Assembly (NCBI GenBank): GCA_947492375.1
Contig: CANLMI010000001.1
Coordinates: 124,001-188,000 of the forward strand
DNA length: 64,000 nt
Direction: 5' to 3'
Source: an uncultured Kordiimonas sp.
GTDB lineage: Bacteria > Pseudomonadota > Alphaproteobacteria > Sphingomonadales > Kordiimonadaceae
Under the pieces are notes generated by a model. That model was not told the DNA's origin and searched no databases. It worked only from the letters and a program-made list of their open reading frames with translations. The number at the start of each line of letters is the position of its first letter. Position 1 is the stretch's first letter. Made by a program: the position numbers and the translations under genes. Positions 27,618-34,501 of this stretch are shown here, piece by piece.

Positions 27618-28454
27618 ATGATTCACAAAATATATTTAGCTATATTAGCTTTTGTTAGTATGTCAGTTTCATGTTTTAGCAGTGATCGGACTTGTGAAAC
27701 ACCGGTCAATATTCCATCAGTAGTGGCAGCTATTAATAAAGAAAAATTGATTTTTCTTGGTGAGCTTCATGGATCTAATGAAATGCCTGCTTTTCTGGTT
27801 TCACTAGCATGTTATTATGTACAATCTGGTGAAAGGGTTTTAATCGCTCTTGAGATGCCTGATGATCAAAATAACGCTTTGGCTAGTTTTCTAAAAAGTC
27901 CGTCCGATGATATTGCAAATATAGCGCTTAGTTCACTTAGAATGAATAAATTTTGGTCCCGTAAAGGCGATGGAAGACAAAGTAGAGCGATGCTTACTGC
28001 TATTAATAATTTTCGAGGCATTTCACAAAAATACTCATTGGATTTGATTGGTGTTGATTTGCCTATTGATGATTATAATAATGAGAAAATAGCTATAACG
28101 CGTGACCAGTATATGGCGAAAAATATTGAATCATATATGCAAACAAACAGATATGATCGGATCATATTTTATGCGGGTAATAATCATACTCGCCTCACAA
28201 AACGTAAAAATATTGATAGTCCTGTAGCGTATTATATGAAAAAATCTAAGCCATTTTCCATTGTTTTATCTTTTAAAATAGGAGAGTTGTGGGCTTGTAC
28301 AAATAAGTGTGGAATTCATAAATTTGAATATAATAAGAACAACTCTGCGCCTGAAAATGTTTTTGTACATAGAGATGCAAATGATTTTGATGGTATCGTC
28401 TATTTCAAGTTGGTAACTGCGTCGCAGCCCGCTTTGAAAAAATCCGAGAAGTAA
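27618..28454 (+). CDS. ChaN-like exported protein (haem-binding uptake/TIKI superfamily)
   Basis: 278 residues from ATG 27618, with a hydrophobic export signal (IYLAILAFVSMSVSCFSS; the Cys could be lipidated but is not a clean lipobox). TTG 27606 and GTG 27612 are alternative starts behind AAGGAG. The motif IFLGELHGSNEMPAF, then ALEMPDDQ, GVDLPIDDY and IIFYAGNNHT follow the ChaN/EreA-TIKI pattern of conserved His and Glu. Visibly AT-rich (a third to two-fifths G+C in sampled lines), suggesting transfer. Its stop is 3 bases from the convergent nadC stop. Confidence 0.7.
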   Translation: MIHKIYLAILAFVSMSVSCFSSDRTCETPVNIPSVVAAINKEKLIFLGELHGSNEMPAFLVSLACYYVQSGERVLIALEMPDDQNNALASFLKSPSDDIANIALSSLRMNKFWSRKGDGRQSRAMLTAINNFRGISQKYSLDLIGVDLPIDDYNNEKIAITRDQYMAKNIESYMQTNRYDRIIFYAGNNHTRLTKRKNIDSPVAYYMKKSKPFSIVLSFKIGELWACTNKCGIHKFEYNKNNSAPENVFVHRDANDFDGIVYFKLVTASQPALKKSEK

Positions 28455-28457
28455 AGT

Positions 28458-29312
28458 TTAGTTTCCGTAATCAAGCCCAATATCAACAGCTGGCGCTGAT
28501 TGGGTCAAGCGTCCGACAGAGATATAATCAACGTCGGTTTCTGCGATTGCTCGGATAGTTTGAAGGTTTACGCCGCCTGATGCCTCGCATGGTATTTTAC
28601 CATTAACGATCTCTAGTGCCTGATGTAATATTTCAGGCGGCATATTATCGAGAAGGAGGCTATTGGCGCCGAATTTAAGGGCGTCTGCCACTTGCTCCAG
28701 CGTGTCGCATTCCACCTGAATGTCATTGCGCCCAGCCAGTTTTGCACTCGTGATTGCAGATTCCACTGAACCTGCAACAGCGATATGGTTATCCTTAATC
28801 ATCACAGCATCGAAAAGGCCAATACGGTGGTTTTTAGCACCGCCCATTTTAGTCGCGTATTTACCGAGTATTCTAAGGCCCGGGATTGTTTTTCGGGTAT
28901 CAAGCAATGTTGCTTTGGTGCCTTCGATCAAATCAGCATACTTGCGGGTCAGGGTGGCAATACCAGATAAGTGTTGAAGCGTATTAAGGGCGGTTCTTTC
29001 CGCGCTTAAAAGTGCGCGTGCAGATCCTTCAATCGTCATGATTTTATCACCAGCAGATAATTGATCGCCGTCGCTCGCAAAGAAAGTAATTTTACAGTTT
29101 TCGTCCAGTCGCTTGAAAACTGGTGCCATAATTGGCAACCCGGCAATCACCATAGTTTCGCGCGCGTTCATTGTAGCTGTTAACTTGGCATCTTTAGGAA
29201 TGACGGTTTCGCAGGTTACATCACCTGACGCGATATCCTCGGCAAAGGCGATGTCTATAAAGCCTTCGATTTGGTCCTTGGATAAGGGAAAATCATCTAC
29301 CCTTGATGCCAC
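28458..29312 (-). CDS. nadC: NadC, nicotinate-nucleotide pyrophosphorylase
   Basis: Quinolinate phosphoribosyltransferase of de novo NAD synthesis. 284 residues. Conserved LSGIATLTRKYAD, LDTRKTIPGLRILGKYA, GGAKNHRIGLFDAVMIKDNH and the C-terminal GGVNLQTIRAIAETDVDYIS. The start is GTG 29312, with the Shine-Dalgarno GGAGA in the end of nadA two bases away. It is directly coupled to nadA; nadB is not present between or beside them. Confidence 0.96.
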   Translation of the reverse strand: MASRVDDFPLSKDQIEGFIDIAFAEDIASGDVTCETVIPKDAKLTATMNARETMVIAGLPIMAPVFKRLDENCKITFFASDGDQLSAGDKIMTIEGSARALLSAERTALNTLQHLSGIATLTRKYADLIEGTKATLLDTRKTIPGLRILGKYATKMGGAKNHRIGLFDAVMIKDNHIAVAGSVESAITSAKLAGRNDIQVECDTLEQVADALKFGANSLLLDNMPPEILHQALEIVNGKIPCEASGGVNLQTIRAIAETDVDYISVGRLTQSAPAVDIGLDYGN

Positions 29313-29314
29313 TG

Positions 29315-30313
29315 TTATTCTCCAATCGCCGAAACGTCTTTGGCTGGGCCTTTTGTCGGGCTTAATTCAAGCATGCGGCGGAGCGGTTTTTCAGCTTTGA
29401 TACGAGTTTCCTCATCCAGATCAATTTCTGGCCCGAGATCGCGCAGGCAAGTATAAAGTTTTTGCATTGTATTCAATGCCATGTACGGGCAGGTGTTGCA
29501 ATTACAGTTACCGTCTGCGCCGGGGGCGCCAATAAAGGTTTTGTGGGGTGCCGCCTTTTCCATCTGGTGGATAATGCCTGGTTCGGTTGCAACGATAATG
29601 GTGTCAGCGTCTGAATTGATTGAAAAATCGAGGATTGAGCTTGTGGAGCCAACATGATCAGCATGTTGTACGATTTGATCAGGGCATTCGGGGTGCGCTG
29701 CAATCGGGGCATTTGGGTGCTTGGCTTTAAGCTTGATCAGTTCTTTTTCGCTGAATAACTCATGGACGATACAGGTGCCTTGCCACAAGAGCATGTCGCG
29801 GTCGAGCTTGCGTGATAAATAACCGCCCAAATGCCGGTCTGGCGCAAAGATAATTTTTTGGTCTTCTGGAAGCGATGCCACGATATGTTCTGCGTTTGAG
29901 CTGGTGACAATGATATCTGTCATGGATTTTATCGCTGCTGAGCAATTGATGTATGATAAAACCATATGGTCGGGGTTTGCGTCGATGAATTTTTTAAACT
30001 CATCAGGCGGGCAGCTATCTTCCAAACTACAGCCTGCTTTCATATCGGGAAGAACAACCGTTTTATTGGGGCTCAGAATTTTAGCGACCTCAGCCATGAA
30101 TTTAACGCCGCAGAATACTATTACTTCCGCGTCGGTTTCAGCGGCTTTTCGTGACAGGTCAAGGCTGTCGCCGACGAAGTCTGCAATGTCCTGAATTTCA
30201 GCGGCTTGATAATAATGAGCCAGGATAACAGCGTTTTTTTCAACGCGAAGGCGATTGATTTCTTTGACTAAATCAAGAGTTGGATCAACTTCAGGGGTTG
30301 CAATATGGTTCAT
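29315..30313 (-). CDS. nadA: NadA, quinolinate synthase
   Basis: 4Fe-4S enzyme condensing iminoaspartate with dihydroxyacetone phosphate to quinolinate. 332 residues from ATG 30313. Motifs: LAHYYQAAEIQDIADFVGDS, VFCGVKFMAEVAKILSP, MKAGCSLEDSCPPDEF, YINCSAAIKS and the cluster-binding end NCNCNTCPYMALNTM. The ribosome-binding site GGGAGA lies upstream. The partner supplying iminoaspartate (NadB or aspartate dehydrogenase) is not in the window. Confidence 0.96.
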   Translation of the reverse strand: MNHIATPEVDPTLDLVKEINRLRVEKNAVILAHYYQAAEIQDIADFVGDSLDLSRKAAETDAEVIVFCGVKFMAEVAKILSPNKTVVLPDMKAGCSLEDSCPPDEFKKFIDANPDHMVLSYINCSAAIKSMTDIIVTSSNAEHIVASLPEDQKIIFAPDRHLGGYLSRKLDRDMLLWQGTCIVHELFSEKELIKLKAKHPNAPIAAHPECPDQIVQHADHVGSTSSILDFSINSDADTIIVATEPGIIHQMEKAAPHKTFIGAPGADGNCNCNTCPYMALNTMQKLYTCLRDLGPEIDLDEETRIKAEKPLRRMLELSPTKGPAKDVSAIGE

Positions 30314-30513
30314 CAATCATCTCCCATCTCAAAGCAGCTTATGGCGCTTGGTGCCATTTTGGTTATCCTGAGCATATACACTATAATGTTGATATCAGAT
30401 CAAGCTTGTTGGTTTTTATTAAGTTTCAAAACGGCTTAAACAAATTTGCTGTATAGATATCGTGCACTTGTACGTTATGCAATGTGTGATTTGTGTAGGG
30501 GCGTTATAAAACC

Positions 30514-31413
30514 TTATGTACTTGCTAAGTTATAATAAGCACTTAGCGATAATGGGCCATCGCATTCGATGCGGTTTTCATCGTAAAGCGAAATAATATG
30601 GGCAAATACTGACCGGGCTGCTGCACCGTGCAAGCGCTTGTCAACATCCTTATACATGCTTTGCACCATGGTTGGAATTGTTTGTGGCCCTGATTTGAGG
30701 TGCGCGAGAATTTGGCCTTCGCGCATTTTGCGGTGAATGATCACGCCTCTGATAAAGGCATTTCCATTTTCTATTACGGGGCCGTGGGTAGGGTATAATG
30801 TATCTGCTTTGTGTGCTTTTAACTTTTCCAGGCTTTTTAGGTAGGCCTGCATGTCGCCGTCAGGCGGCGATATAACAGTTGTAGCCCATTTCATCAGATG
30901 ATCTCCGACAAAAATAGAATTTTCTTCCACAAGTTTGAAGCAAATGTGGTTAGAAGTATGCCCTGGCGTGTGGATGCACTCAAGTGTCCAGTCATTATCC
31001 TTTATAACAGTGCCATCGGATATGATTTTGTCCGGTGTGAATGCCTTATCAGCACCTGCTTCAACCTCTTCAAATTCCAGACCGCCGCTACGCCCTGAGC
31101 CATGTTTGCCAAAGGCATATATTGGTGCGCCTGTCTGGCTTGATAGCCAAGCTGATAAAGGGGAGTGATCCAGATGTGTATGGGTAACCAGAATATGGCT
31201 GACACTGCGACCTCCTATCGCTTTCAGGAGGGCGTTGCCGTGCTCAAGGTCGAGGGGGCCGGGGTCAAGGATTGCCAGATTATGCGTGCCGACAATAAAA
31301 GTTTGGGTGCCAGTGTAGGTATAATGGCTCGGGTTATTGCAGAGAACGCTGGTAACGAGTGCCGATATTTTGCGTGCTGTACCATATAGTCTATCGGTAT
31401 CCGCAGTGGTCAT
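30514..31413 (-). CDS. MBL-fold metallohydrolase (glyoxalase II / LACTB2-like)
   Basis: 299 residues. Metallo-beta-lactamase fold with ILVTHTHLDHSPL (HxHxDH), HTPGHTSNHICF, FVGDHLMKW and the late PTHGPVI. The C-terminal helical domain (about 220-295, IHRKMREGQILAHLKSGPQT) matches the LACTB2/thioesterase-like winged-helix tail (BLACT_WH). Probably hydrolyses a thioester or ester; substrate unknown. Its start is 16 bases after the modA stop, so the two may be cotranscribed. Confidence 0.88.
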   Translation of the reverse strand: MTTADTDRLYGTARKISALVTSVLCNNPSHYTYTGTQTFIVGTHNLAILDPGPLDLEHGNALLKAIGGRSVSHILVTHTHLDHSPLSAWLSSQTGAPIYAFGKHGSGRSGGLEFEEVEAGADKAFTPDKIISDGTVIKDNDWTLECIHTPGHTSNHICFKLVEENSIFVGDHLMKWATTVISPPDGDMQAYLKSLEKLKAHKADTLYPTHGPVIENGNAFIRGVIIHRKMREGQILAHLKSGPQTIPTMVQSMYKDVDKRLHGAAARSVFAHIISLYDENRIECDGPLSLSAYYNLAST

Positions 31414-31429
31414 GAGGTTTCACTCTATA

Positions 31430-32290
31430 TTATTTATCAATCTTGATTTCTGATGGGGTAAACCCAAATGCACGCCAGCTTTCGTTTGTTGAAGGTGATT
31501 GGATGGCTTCGAGGTATTTTTTAGCGCGGTTTTGGTTATTTGAGTTTTTAAGCACGACACCATAATACTGAATTTTATCCACGGTGTTAAGTGTCGCTAT
31601 AATTTTTACCCTTTTACTTTGAACTGCGCTGCTATGGTAGATAAAACCCGGCATATTACCCCGTTCGATAAGTGCTAATGTTTGTCTTGCATTATTTGTA
31701 TATGCAATATTGCTTTTCACAGTATCCAATACCTTTATTTTTTGCATATAGGATACGCTATAGCGCCCTAAAGGGGAGATTTTAGGATCCGCAACTGCGA
31801 GTAGGTTCGCGGATTTAAGGAATGTGTGAAAGAGATCACTATCAGGTTGCAATCGCTGAATTTCCCAATTGTGCGGCGAAGCGAAGACCAGCTTGTTCTC
31901 TGCAATGATATACGGGGTGCCAACAAGCAGGTTTTGAGCTTTCAAAAAGTCTATCCACTCTATATTAGCCGAAATGAAAATATCAGCTGGTGCACCGGCT
32001 GATATTTGACGCGCGATTGTTCCGCTAGGGCCCGTTGCTAATACAGCGTTTATTTTTTTTTGGTCGATGGATAGATTTTGATGAATTTTCTTTAGAATAC
32101 CAGTTAAGCTGGCAGCAGCAAAAATATGTATATTATCGGCCTTTTTATATGCTGTATGCTCTGCCTTATGGTTTGTGTTGAGTACCTCTGCCAATGTATG
32201 CCCTTGAAGGGGAATGCTAACGAACAATACAAGCGTGATTAGCTGGATAAATATTTCAATAAATGTGTGCTTTTTGGCCATAAACCGCAT
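31430..32290 (-). CDS. modA: ModA-like molybdate ABC transporter binding protein
   Basis: Periplasmic solute-binding protein, 286 residues with an N-terminal hydrophobic signal (FIQLITLVLFVSIPLQGHTL). The family core starts late: IHIFAAASLTGILKKI, then TGPSGTIARQISAGAPADIF with the oxyanion-contacting Ser, and FASPHNW and NLLAVADP. An alternative start is ATG 32281. ModB and ModC are not adjacent. With moaD/moaE at 11-12 kb it supports molybdenum use. Tungstate specificity cannot be excluded. Confidence 0.87.
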   Translation of the reverse strand: MRFMAKKHTFIEIFIQLITLVLFVSIPLQGHTLAEVLNTNHKAEHTAYKKADNIHIFAAASLTGILKKIHQNLSIDQKKINAVLATGPSGTIARQISAGAPADIFISANIEWIDFLKAQNLLVGTPYIIAENKLVFASPHNWEIQRLQPDSDLFHTFLKSANLLAVADPKISPLGRYSVSYMQKIKVLDTVKSNIAYTNNARQTLALIERGNMPGFIYHSSAVQSKRVKIIATLNTVDKIQYYGVVLKNSNNQNRAKKYLEAIQSPSTNESWRAFGFTPSEIKIDK

Positions 32291-32341
32291 GAAATTTCTT
32301 ATTTATATAATACCGAGAGAATCACTGTTTTGCCACAATAG

Positions 32342-32356
32342 TTAACAAATAGTTAA
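32342..32356. promoter_or_regulatory. CtrA-type box, modA side
   Basis: Perfect TTAA-N7-TTAA (TTAACAAATAGTTAA) 51 bases upstream of the modA start codon and 282 before the PEP-CTERM ATG. It matches the binding consensus of the alphaproteobacterial cell-cycle regulator CtrA. Binding is inferred. Confidence 0.4.
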
Positions 32357-32469
32357 TATGCAAGGAGGCGGAATGTTATACTATCTTATTTTTTGCAAGA
32401 ATGCCTAGATTCAAATTGTCTATTGATAATAATGACTTAAATTGATTTACACGTAATTAAGTGTAAAGG

Positions 32470-32484
32470 TTAATAAATTCTTAA
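32470..32484. promoter_or_regulatory. CtrA-type box, PEP-CTERM side
   Basis: Perfect TTAA-N7-TTAA (TTAATAAATTCTTAA) 153 bases before the PEP-CTERM ATG at 32638. A one-mismatch copy (TTAG 32524, TTAA 32535) lies closer to the gene. Confidence 0.4.
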
Positions 32485-32560
32485 TATTCAATGCTTTCAC
32501 AAAAGTACAATTCTGTGATACGTTTAGTAAATAATTAATTGAGTAATACTAATAATAACT

Positions 32561-32590
32561 TTCAGGCATCGTTTCTGAGTTTTTCAGGCA
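32561..32590 (+). repeat. Direct repeat TTCAGGCA x2
   Basis: Two perfect 8-base copies at 32561-32568 and 32583-32590, 22 bases apart (two helical turns), 48-77 bases before the ATG of the PEP-CTERM gene. A shorter version recurs before the next PEP-CTERM gene. Confidence 0.5.
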
Positions 32591-32637
32591 AGTATAATAA
32601 TCACTATGTGCAACGTCTTTATTGATGGGGAATATTA

Positions 32638-33324
32638 ATGAGACACTTTAAAAATATATTTATGGCAGTGGCTGTACTGGCGGGTTCGGTAGCAGCGAGT
32701 GCAAGTACTACATTTGACTTTCGGACTTCCGCGTCTACTGGTACACGTAACGTGGATGATTCACTAACATTCATGGCTGGGGCACTCAGTGTTGATGTCT
32801 TCGGTTTCCGTGCGACTGATGGCACAGGTGTTAGCACACCTCTTTCTGGTTCATTGTCAAATGATCAGGTTTTCCAAGGTGGTAATGGCCTTGTATTTGA
32901 TTTTGAAGGCAGTGCTGCTGGTGCTGGCGGCGGTGATAATCACAGAGTTGATGGCCGTGGTTCTAATGAATTTCTAATCTTCAGCTTCAACAGGTCTGTT
33001 TCGCTAGATGCAATCAACTTTGATTTCGCTGGCGGCTTTTTCCAAGTGTTAGGTGGTGTATCGTTTGGAGCTAACAGTTTAGATGGTTCTAGCATCTTCT
33101 CTGGCCCTGTTGGTGGCGGTTTTCAAATCACGAACTTTAATCCAGTTCTAGGACCAGGCACAGTTTTCGCAGTTGGTGCAACTGGTCGTAACGATGAATT
33201 TAAACTTCGTACATTAACTGTAACTGGTGCTGTTCCCGAGCCTGCAACATGGTTAATGATGATCCTTGGTTTTGGCATTGTTGGCCTTGCTCGCAAGCGC
33301 CGTGTTAACAAGCAGTTTGCTTAA
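32638..33324 (+). CDS. PEP-CTERM sorting-signal protein (tandem copy 1)
   Basis: 228 residues: signal peptide (HFKNIFMAVAVLAGSVAASA), a beta-rich body, and the tail VPEPATWLMMILGFGIVG followed by RKRR. The body shares a layout with the next gene: VDGRGSNEFLIFSFNRSVSL against VDGRRANDVLVFEFSQRVRL, and GRNDEFKLRTLTVTG against GNDDFRVAGFNVTA, so the two are paralogues. No catalytic motif seen. Exosortase substrate by signature; role in matrix or surface is inferred from the class. Shine-Dalgarno GGGGA; terminator 46 bases after the stop. Confidence 0.9.
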   Translation: MRHFKNIFMAVAVLAGSVAASASTTFDFRTSASTGTRNVDDSLTFMAGALSVDVFGFRATDGTGVSTPLSGSLSNDQVFQGGNGLVFDFEGSAAGAGGGDNHRVDGRGSNEFLIFSFNRSVSLDAINFDFAGGFFQVLGGVSFGANSLDGSSIFSGPVGGGFQITNFNPVLGPGTVFAVGATGRNDEFKLRTLTVTGAVPEPATWLMMILGFGIVGLARKRRVNKQFA

Positions 33325-33370
33325 GGCTGTTATCGGTTCTACAATCGAATCATCAATATTTATTCATGAA

Positions 33371-33399
33371 GCAGTGACACATTAGTGTCGCTGCTTTTT
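33371..33399 (+). terminator. Intrinsic terminator after PEP-CTERM copy 1
   Basis: A 10-bp stem GCAGTGACAC/GTGTCGCTGC with one G-T pair and an ATTA loop, followed by five Ts. It insulates the second copy, which therefore needs its own promoter. Confidence 0.85.
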
Positions 33400-33533
33400 G
33401 TATTAATAATGGTTGTCAATGCTGTTAACCATTTTTGTTCATTATGTTTTTTAAGATGCTAGCGTCAAACTGTTGTAAAAAAACCAATATATCATCAGTT
33501 TACACACAAAAGAGTGAATACTCGCGGAGAGCG

Positions 33534-33559
33534 TTAAAAAAAAGTTAACAATAAATTAA
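33534..33559. promoter_or_regulatory. Overlapping CtrA-type boxes
   Basis: TTAA at 33534, 33545 and 33556, each separated by exactly 7 bases, giving two overlapping perfect TTAA-N7-TTAA sites 118-143 bases before the ATG at 33678. The central element reads TTAAC as in the fuller CtrA consensus. Binding is inferred. Confidence 0.45.
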
Positions 33560-33604
33560 AATTGTGTAAGTTATCCAGACTATTAAATTTAGGACTAAAG
33601 ATAC

Positions 33605-33630
33605 TCAGGCTAGTAAGAAAGTATCTCAGG
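33605..33630 (+). repeat. Paired TCAGG elements
   Basis: TCAGG at 33605-33609 and 33626-33630, 21 bases apart, each preceded by AC or TC. Spacing and core resemble the TTCAGGCA pair before the upstream paralogue. Confidence 0.35.
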
Positions 33631-33677
33631 TGCGTTCCTAAGTATGTAAGTAACTAGTTTGTACATTGGGAGGTACA

Positions 33678-34361
33678 ATGAAAAAATTATTTAAGACAAT
33701 TGCTGCGGCAGCATTCTTTATCGCTCCGGCAGCTAATGCTACTACTTTTGCTGTTGATTTCGACTTCAGAGCTCCGGGCGGTGCTGTTGATGAAGCATTC
33801 TTCTCTGTAATGGGTGTTGATTTGACTGTTCGTGCAGGCACTTTTGAACCTCGCAGTACAGTTCGTATTGGTGATCGTGATGTATTCCAGTCAACTGCTG
33901 GGTTAGGTGTTCTAGGGCCAGATGAAGAAAGACCAGCTCGCGGCGATGAAGTGCCAGATTCAACAAATGTTGATGGTCGCCGGGCAAATGATGTTCTTGT
34001 TTTTGAATTCAGTCAGCGTGTTCGTTTAAATTCAGCTTCTTTCACATTTGTTGATAGCGATGATGAGTTCCGTTTTTTCCAGGACGTTGATGGTTTTGGT
34101 CAACTGATTGGTTTTGGTGGTAATACTCCTGTTGTTGGTGGACAAATTCCAATTCCTGGAAGCCAGGTTTTTGCATTTACACCGGGTTTATTTGACTCTG
34201 CATTGTTCGGTATCGGTGCATTACAGGGTAATGATGACTTCCGCGTTGCTGGCTTTAATGTAACAGCTCTTCCTGAGCCTTCAACATGGCTTATGATGAT
34301 TTTAGGCTTCGGCCTTACAGGTCTTGTGCTACAGCGTCGTCGTAGACTAGCTGCTGCATAA
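33678..34361 (+). CDS. PEP-CTERM sorting-signal protein (tandem copy 2)
   Basis: 227 residues from ATG 33678 (GGGAGGT four bases upstream; an in-frame TTG at 33666 is rejected). Signal peptide KKLFKTIAAAAFFIAPAANA, a body paralogous to the preceding gene, and tail LPEPSTWLMMILGFGLTG followed by QRRRR. The middle has an acidic/charged insert (GPDEERPARGDEVPD) absent from copy 1. Likely an exported surface or matrix protein; no enzyme motif. Ends in a strong terminator. Confidence 0.9.
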   Translation: MKKLFKTIAAAAFFIAPAANATTFAVDFDFRAPGGAVDEAFFSVMGVDLTVRAGTFEPRSTVRIGDRDVFQSTAGLGVLGPDEERPARGDEVPDSTNVDGRRANDVLVFEFSQRVRLNSASFTFVDSDDEFRFFQDVDGFGQLIGFGGNTPVVGGQIPIPGSQVFAFTPGLFDSALFGIGALQGNDDFRVAGFNVTALPEPSTWLMMILGFGLTGLVLQRRRRLAAA

Positions 34362-34372
34362 GCCAATGAATT

Positions 34373-34391
34373 AGAAGGGTAACACCCTTCT
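34373..34391. repeat. Perfect 8-bp inverted repeat AGAAGGGT/ACCCTTCT
   Basis: A hairpin with a 3-base loop just after the PEP-CTERM stop and 22 bases before the terminator. It has no T-run of its own; it could stabilise the mRNA 3' end. Confidence 0.45.
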
Positions 34392-34412
34392 GATTAAGGG
34401 AGCTAAAGCGAT

Positions 34413-34442
34413 AAAAGCCCGGCATGTTTGCCGGGCTTTTTT
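34413..34442. terminator. Intrinsic terminator after PEP-CTERM copy 2
   Basis: An 11-bp perfect stem AAAAGCCCGGC/GCCGGGCTTTT with an ATGTTT loop, followed by two further Ts. Potentially bidirectional for the convergent polyprenyl synthase gene. Confidence 0.9.
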
Positions 34443-34501
34443 ATGAGCTATTATCTATATATGACGGGAAGATAGGTATATTTCGTCAGTTTTATGATGC
34501 C

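Larger units (their letters stand above)
32291..32637. other. AT-rich divergent intergenic region, no gene
   Basis: 347 bases between modA (minus) and a PEP-CTERM gene (plus). It holds two perfect TTAA-N7-TTAA boxes, one near match (TTAG 32524/TTAA 32535), and an 8-bp direct repeat TTCAGGCA at 32561 and 32583. No reading frame of note. Confidence 0.75.
33325..33677. other. AT-rich intergenic region between tandem PEP-CTERM genes, no gene
   Basis: 353 bases. It starts with a terminator (33371-33399), then AT-rich sequence with three TTAA elements at exact 11-base spacing (33534-33559), then paired TCAGG repeats (33605, 33626), then a strong GGGAGGT ribosome-binding site at 33668. No coding frame. 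Confidence 0.75.

Noticed and set aside
30341-30357. ATGGCGC/GTGCCAT inverted repeat upstream of nadA
   Set aside because: Possible operator, but short, with one G-T pair, and it fits no NAD-regulator site I can name with confidence.
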